From assembly GCA_025924315.1 (NCBI GenBank), contig JAICIO010000006.1:1-64000 (forward strand): a stretch of DNA of 64,000 nt, written 5' to 3'. Position 1 is the stretch's first letter. Every line of letters begins with the position of its first letter. Shown one piece after another: positions 59,603 through 64,000 of the stretch. Position numbers and translations under genes: made by a program. A model generated the notes under the pieces. The model did not search any database, had not been told where the DNA came from, and saw nothing but the letters and a program-made list of their open reading frames with translations. Source of the DNA: Phycisphaerae bacterium. GTDB taxonomy: Bacteria; Planctomycetota; Phycisphaerae; Tepidisphaerales; Tepidisphaeraceae.

Positions 59603-60858
59603 TGCATATCATTCGATGCGTGGCCACCTCGGAAACGAAGCTCCAGATTACGCTGAAAGATCCGCGATCGGATTTCACCTTCGACCTGTGTCAGAAGGGG
59701 TTGAATCTTGGCGCGGTGACGGTTGAACACTTCTGGATAAGTCAGCCGACTCTCGTCGCCGACACCTTAGCCGGCAGTGTATATCGCTCGATCATCGATC
59801 GCTTCTGGTTGATGTGCGTTAATGATGGTGAGGCGGAAAAGAAGAGCAATCTGGAAGGCTACATTTTAATGCACGTTTTGCCTTGGATGCGGCCGCACAG
59901 TCACGGAAAGGTGCTCGCAGGCGGAAAGCTGTTACTGTCCGCTGTGGACCGGGCGGCCAAGCAAGTTCAGGCGGACCTCGGTGATTCACCGCGCTCGATC
60001 TCGAAATTAGAATTTCGCGATGCGACGTACGCGATACTCGCAGGTGATAGCACCGAACTGGACGATAACGAGAAAGCTTTGCGTGAAAAAATCCTCGGCG
60101 AGATTTTCGGCGTGCTGCAATTGCGGGGAAAGGGAGTCTCCATCATTCCTGCGGCAGTTGCGGTCGTCGAAAAGTATATGAAGGCATGTCGAGGAGCGCG
60201 TAAAGATGTACGGCGTGTGATGGACGTGCTCACCTATGAAGCCCAAACTGAATTTCATCGCGCATACAGTGCAGTTTGGTCACATCTAATCGCGAGCCTG
60301 CATGCTGAATCCGCTGCAACGCGCGATTTCCTTTCGATCTGGCACACCAACCAGTCAGAACCGTCCGCTGATCCAGCCCATGATTTTCATCTATTCCATG
60401 GGAAAGTGTTCGCTCTTCATCCGTGCGGCTCAATATTTATGAAGTCATCGAAGTGCCGAAAACTCCTGGGTGATTTCCTGTCGGCTCCTGAAGTTGCTCG
60501 TGAAGAACACTCAGGATATTTGCGCTGGGCGCTGGCGACGGTCGTTCGCGCCTACGCCGACATCCATGGTAATCGTCCAAAGCGGCGTGAGACAATTTCA
60601 TCAGCCGTAGTCGAACGCAAGGCGAAGACCGGTTTACCGTCGATAAGCAAGAAATCAGCGAGAAGCAGCTCGGAGGAAAGGCCTGACGAGATCTTCAATG
60701 AGTTCGCAAAGAAGAACATGATCATCTGTTGTGATCAGGTGATGAGGCACGTGGGGCACGACTTGAAGTCCAAGAATTCCATGGTCGCAACATTCGGTTG
60801 CAAGTGCGGCAAGTCCAAAACCATATCGATCAGCGTACACGACTTGTTCGCTAAGTGA
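59602..60858 (+). CDS. Unknown 418-residue protein with C-terminal Cys/His domain
   Basis: The body (about 1-330) has no motif that I recognise. The last 55 residues form a distinct module: EIFNEFAKKNMIICCDQVMR, HVGHDL, then FGCKCGKSKTISIS. The Cys-Cys, His and Cys-x-Cys suggest a small zinc-binding domain. The same module ends the incomplete gene at the right edge. It is coupled to the XRE gene and lies upstream of a KAP NTPase, so the three may be a unit. Confidence 0.65.
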   Translation: MHIIRCVATSETKLQITLKDPRSDFTFDLCQKGLNLGAVTVEHFWISQPTLVADTLAGSVYRSIIDRFWLMCVNDGEAEKKSNLEGYILMHVLPWMRPHSHGKVLAGGKLLLSAVDRAAKQVQADLGDSPRSISKLEFRDATYAILAGDSTELDDNEKALREKILGEIFGVLQLRGKGVSIIPAAVAVVEKYMKACRGARKDVRRVMDVLTYEAQTEFHRAYSAVWSHLIASLHAESAATRDFLSIWHTNQSEPSADPAHDFHLFHGKVFALHPCGSIFMKSSKCRKLLGDFLSAPEVAREEHSGYLRWALATVVRAYADIHGNRPKRRETISSAVVERKAKTGLPSISKKSARSSSEERPDEIFNEFAKKNMIICCDQVMRHVGHDLKSKNSMVATFGCKCGKSKTISISVHDLFAK

Positions 60859-60863
60859 CGTGA

Positions 60864-60954
60864 CGCTGTTGAGCGGCGCGGTGGCGCATGCGCGACGCGG
60901 GATCATCGTACACACGACGAGCGCGAGGCCCGCGGGTTCGGGGACGGCGGTGGT
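60864..60954 (-). pseudogene. Possible PEP-CTERM anchor remnant
   Basis: On the minus strand about 30 codons read TTAVPEPAGLALVVCTMIPRR, resembling the VPEP-hydrophobic-Arg tail of PEP-CTERM exported proteins. No gene body is left. The match is short, so this is tentative. Confidence 0.3.
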
Positions 60955-61031
60955 GAAGAGAAGGCATTCTTGGCGAAGCGAGTTCTCCTGCGATTTCGGC
61001 GCCAATTTATAATTCGCTCTATTCGACCAAT

Positions 61032-63701
61032 ATGTGGATACTTCTCCACATGGGGAAACCGGGGAAACCGAGCACCGGCAGGTTACGCGCCTCAATCTTC
61101 CGGTGGTATGAAATTGGTGCACTCACCTTTGCGGGTGTGCTCGCTGCCTCGCTCTTGCATCCGCTACTTACGACTGGTGCCAAGGCGGCCATAAGCTATA
61201 CGGACAGCTGGACCTTCGTCGGGGTTCTGCTGGCCTCCATAGCCTTAACAAGTCTTCTCGCCTTAGCGCTCGCGGAGATGCGGGGACTCCACCCAGGTAA
61301 TCTCGTTCACCTTGTCTCATATCCTCCGGCTTGGATTGCGGGCCTTGCCGGTGCTTGGATAGTGTCCCAATTCGCGCCGCTGTTTTTTCGAGGCAGCCTC
61401 GTGGGCCCCTTTGTGCCCGTCATATGGCTCTGGTCAGGTCTTGTCCTGGTCCTATCGATGGGCATCGCATCAAGCGCTTTGAAGCCGTCTCGGTACCGGC
61501 GGCGGCAGACGCCGGGTGTTTTTCGAACCCCAGATTTCGAGCAAGGGCCCGATCAACTGTGGATGAGTCCCGAGCACCTCGTCGGGTGGCTTGAGCGCGA
61601 ACACCCGATCGATTCTCCGAGTGATGACATGTTCCGATTGGCGAGCATAGCAACACGCCTTGCTCGTCGATTGACTGAAAACCCCCGCGGGACACTGGCT
61701 GCGGTTGGCCCGTATGGGGCGGGAAAGTCGAGCCTCATTTCGCTTCTCGTTGGATCGCTGGATCGAAAGCAATGGATCACTTGTTTCGTCCGCGGGTGGG
61801 GAATTGATGCCGACAACACTGCCGAGCAATTGCTTGAGCGCGTGCTCGATACCCTGAGCACTTACGTCGATTGTCTCTCGCTGAAGGCCTTACCGGCCCG
61901 ATATCGGGCCGCGCTCAACGGAACGGAGAGCGTCATCTCCAAAGTGCTGTTTCCATTGATGCAAACTGAAGAACCGGTGGAGGCGCTGAAACGGCTTGAC
62001 GCTGTTCTGACGCCTATGGGTAAGAATCTTCTGATCATTATCGAGGACTTGGATCGAAATGAGCTGACGCCCGAAATGATTAACGATCTCGCGTCACTTT
62101 TGGACCGCCTTCGTGGCTTAAAGCGGATCTCGTTCGTCCTGGCGATCGGCCGAGATTTTGTGGGATCGCTTGACCTTTCGAAGTTGTGTGATTTTATCGA
62201 GTGGATTCCGCCGCTCAGTCCAGGGCTGGTCGGCAGGATTCTGCGCGTCTTTCACGATCACTGCATGAAACAGTTTCCGGGCGATGTACAGGTTGCGGAG
62301 AACGCAGAATCGAATCTCCATCGACCAAGCCTGCGGGATATGTTCGACCTGAATGGCGAGCACGAAGAGACCAACCTTGTTCAGGCTTTGTCAAAGGTCT
62401 TGAATACCCCTCGGCTACTTAAGCATTGTTTGCGACGGACCTGGAACGCATGGCACCCCCTCCATGGCGAGGTTTCATTCACGGACTTACTTGTCGTCAA
62501 TGCACTGCGGGCGGCGGCACCAGAAGCCTTCGAATTCCTTGTGCTGTCATACGAGGAGATTCACGCGATCACAGACTCGATAGCCGCAAGGATCGGAACC
62601 GATCCGAAGCGTGCGGACAAATTGCGTAAGCGTTTGCGAAGGCGCCTTAAGCGGGTGCATACGTCTGCCAAATGGGATCTTGTTGGGGTCTCGTATCTGC
62701 TCGAATACCTCGTCCCCGCGTTAAAGAACAATTTAGACGCGGACGGGTCGAGGGCGGCGGCAAATCAGAGGGCGTGGAACAATACGTATTGGCAGCGGAT
62801 AATTTCCGAACTCGAACCGATTGATCCGGATCAGCCATTCTTGCGCCGACTAAAGACGTGGGTCGACGATCGTGGGGGCGAAAAACAATTTGTATCGCGC
62901 TTGGTGGAAAATCAGATCGACGCGGCAAAGCTAGAGCGGTTTGAAAGGATGCTGCCTGCTGGGCGCGTTTTAGAGCTCGCATCGCTGGTATTCGACGCTG
63001 CATTACGCAGCGGAACTGCATCAGCGAATCGGGACGAGGTCCCTGGATTTCTGTCGCTCTGGCGCATCGCCTTACACAAGCACATCCCCGCGCGCTCCAA
63101 CACGGTTGCGCGCTTCGTGCTGGAGCAGATTCAGCGCGCGATGCCCTTAAGCGTCAGATTTGCGATGGACATTGAGTACTTTTGGGCGAGTAGCGAGTCT
63201 GCACGAATGCTCGGTCCCGTCGATGCCCTGCGCGTCCGGCGAGGCGTCGTTGCAATCGCAAAGCGGACTTTCAAACGGCCGGCCGACCTTGTTCAGGCGT
63301 TAGATCCAGCATTTCCGTACGGGCTCCATCATCTTATCCGGCGGCATCACATCCATCTGCCACGAACTTATGACCGATGGGGATGGTTAGCCCCCACGAT
63401 CTTGGCAGCGGCGACGTTGAATCCGACGGTCGTCGTGCCTCACTTGGCGATACTCGTATCGCGAAGCGAGCAACGCGAACGCAGTCGCCCGCACGGCGAA
63501 GTTGTCGTTCACGCAATTGACGATGCTTTCGTCAGCGAGTTTTTCACCGACAAGTCGCAGAGAAAGGACCTCTTCTCGCTGCTGAGGCGGGACGTCGACT
63601 CAAGCGCATTGCAGCAGAGGGACCGGGAGATACTAAATGCAATTCGCGAAGAAGCCAAGACGCGCCTATCCGGTAAGTATTTGCCTGCAACGACAGAATA
63701 A
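61032..63701 (+). CDS. KAP-family P-loop NTPase with N-terminal membrane helices
   Basis: The 889-residue protein has four hydrophobic segments in its first 150 residues. A KAP P-loop domain follows with Walker A GPYGAGKSS (226-234) and Walker B LLIIIEDLDR (333-342). The membrane segments next to the P-loop are typical of KAP NTPases. KAP proteins are frequent in defence islands, and some act in anti-phage systems. The long C-terminal region (about 480-889) is helical and unassigned. No strong ribosome binding site is visible. The next gene appears to start inside its 3' end. Confidence 0.82.
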   Translation: MWILLHMGKPGKPSTGRLRASIFRWYEIGALTFAGVLAASLLHPLLTTGAKAAISYTDSWTFVGVLLASIALTSLLALALAEMRGLHPGNLVHLVSYPPAWIAGLAGAWIVSQFAPLFFRGSLVGPFVPVIWLWSGLVLVLSMGIASSALKPSRYRRRQTPGVFRTPDFEQGPDQLWMSPEHLVGWLEREHPIDSPSDDMFRLASIATRLARRLTENPRGTLAAVGPYGAGKSSLISLLVGSLDRKQWITCFVRGWGIDADNTAEQLLERVLDTLSTYVDCLSLKALPARYRAALNGTESVISKVLFPLMQTEEPVEALKRLDAVLTPMGKNLLIIIEDLDRNELTPEMINDLASLLDRLRGLKRISFVLAIGRDFVGSLDLSKLCDFIEWIPPLSPGLVGRILRVFHDHCMKQFPGDVQVAENAESNLHRPSLRDMFDLNGEHEETNLVQALSKVLNTPRLLKHCLRRTWNAWHPLHGEVSFTDLLVVNALRAAAPEAFEFLVLSYEEIHAITDSIAARIGTDPKRADKLRKRLRRRLKRVHTSAKWDLVGVSYLLEYLVPALKNNLDADGSRAAANQRAWNNTYWQRIISELEPIDPDQPFLRRLKTWVDDRGGEKQFVSRLVENQIDAAKLERFERMLPAGRVLELASLVFDAALRSGTASANRDEVPGFLSLWRIALHKHIPARSNTVARFVLEQIQRAMPLSVRFAMDIEYFWASSESARMLGPVDALRVRRGVVAIAKRTFKRPADLVQALDPAFPYGLHHLIRRHHIHLPRTYDRWGWLAPTILAAATLNPTVVVPHLAILVSRSEQRERSRPHGEVVVHAIDDAFVSEFFTDKSQRKDLFSLLRRDVDSSALQQRDREILNAIREEAKTRLSGKYLPATTE

Positions 63702-64000
63702 TACCATCACCAACTACGCCGACGCTCGCGAGGACCGGCGGCCGAAGCAGACCATGGTTTCATCTGACGTCGTCACTACCAAAGCCGAGCGGGCGTCTGC
63801 TGAAAAAAGGAAGAATACCGCGAAGCAGATTTCTGAAGGAGAGTTGGGTGAACTCTTTCAACACGTCGCCGAGAAAAACTTCATCACCTGTTGTAACCAC
63901 ACGATGAAATACGTCCGTCATGTCTTGACGCCCCGCCGCTGCGTCCTCGTAACCTTCCGTTGCGAGTGCGGTAATTCCAAAGAAATCTCGATCAGCGCAG
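63637..64000 (+). CDS. Incomplete gene with the same C-terminal Cys/His domain
   Basis: The frame is open from 63637 (ATG with GGGAG upstream, overlapping the KAP gene by 65 bases) or from a second ATG at 63754, and runs off the right edge. It reads ELFQHVAEKNFITCCNHTMK, then VRHVL, then FRCECGNSKEISISA, a clear paralogue of the tail of the 418-residue protein. If 63754 is the start, the protein could be little more than this domain. Confidence 0.65.
   Translation, partial: MQFAKKPRRAYPVSICLQRQNNTITNYADAREDRRPKQTMVSSDVVTTKAERASAEKRKNTAKQISEGELGELFQHVAEKNFITCCNHTMKYVRHVLTPRRCVLVTFRCECGNSKEISISA

Overview
The window looks like a chromosomal segment of a GC-rich planctomycete, most likely of the class Phycisphaerae. 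The evidence is lineage-typical small membrane proteins ending in a CGYDLRATPxRCPECG zinc ribbon, an LEPR-XLL-like N-terminal motif on a giant surface protein, and a possible PEP-CTERM remnant. The class assignment is inferred from these hallmarks; no rRNA gene or phylogenetic marker is present.

Left end (about 0-3.4 kb): after palindrome-rich non-coding DNA comes a two-gene minus-strand operon. It encodes an HNH nuclease fused to an APAZ-type domain and, overlapping it, a short prokaryotic Argonaute (MID-PIWI only). This is the clearest candidate immune system in the window.

Core metabolism (3.7-12.4 kb): a plus-strand run encodes iron-sulfur L-serine dehydratase (with an unexpected Tat-like N-terminus), an MFS permease, phosphate acyltransferase, acetate kinase, pyruvate formate-lyase and its activating enzyme. 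Together they would take serine to pyruvate, acetyl-CoA plus formate, acetyl phosphate and acetate plus ATP. A histidine kinase follows.

Nitrosative-stress/haem module (14.6-22.4 kb): hemerythrin, cupin, NirJ-type radical SAM, a second radical SAM/SPASM protein and the RIC (ScdA/YtfE) iron-sulfur repair protein lie on the minus strand. Divergent from them are a flavin-binding protein, an Rrf2 regulator, a NnrS-type membrane protein and a second Rrf2 regulator. Two near-identical dyads (18933-18950 and 21796-21810) are candidate operators.

Repeat-rich cassette zone (22.4-26.3 kb): REP-like palindromes, a dispersed non-coding repeat shared with the left end, three copies of a 66-67-bp 5' module and several zinc-ribbon tails surround small poorly known genes.

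Giant gene (26.4-39.4 kb): one 4347-codon gene encodes a surface protein with a DUF4347-type head, about 35 tandem repeats of about 110 residues and a C-terminal membrane anchor.

Putative genomic island (from 39.8 kb to the right edge): a terminator and the 3' half of a tRNA-Pro gene mark what looks like an attachment-site scar. To its right are accessory genes. These are an HEPN protein, a DUF3883 protein, an unusual cluster with three small proteins sharing the tail PMSSPAPPPKK, an IS1-like transposase, an XRE-ImmA/IrrE pair, and a type I restriction-modification operon (hsdR-hsdM-hsdS) extended by a PD-(D/E)XK nuclease and a YaaC-like protein. Last come two paralogous membrane proteins and an XRE / 418-residue protein / KAP NTPase cluster whose C-terminal Cys/His domain is repeated in the next, incomplete gene. 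No integrase is visible, and the right end of the island lies beyond the window.
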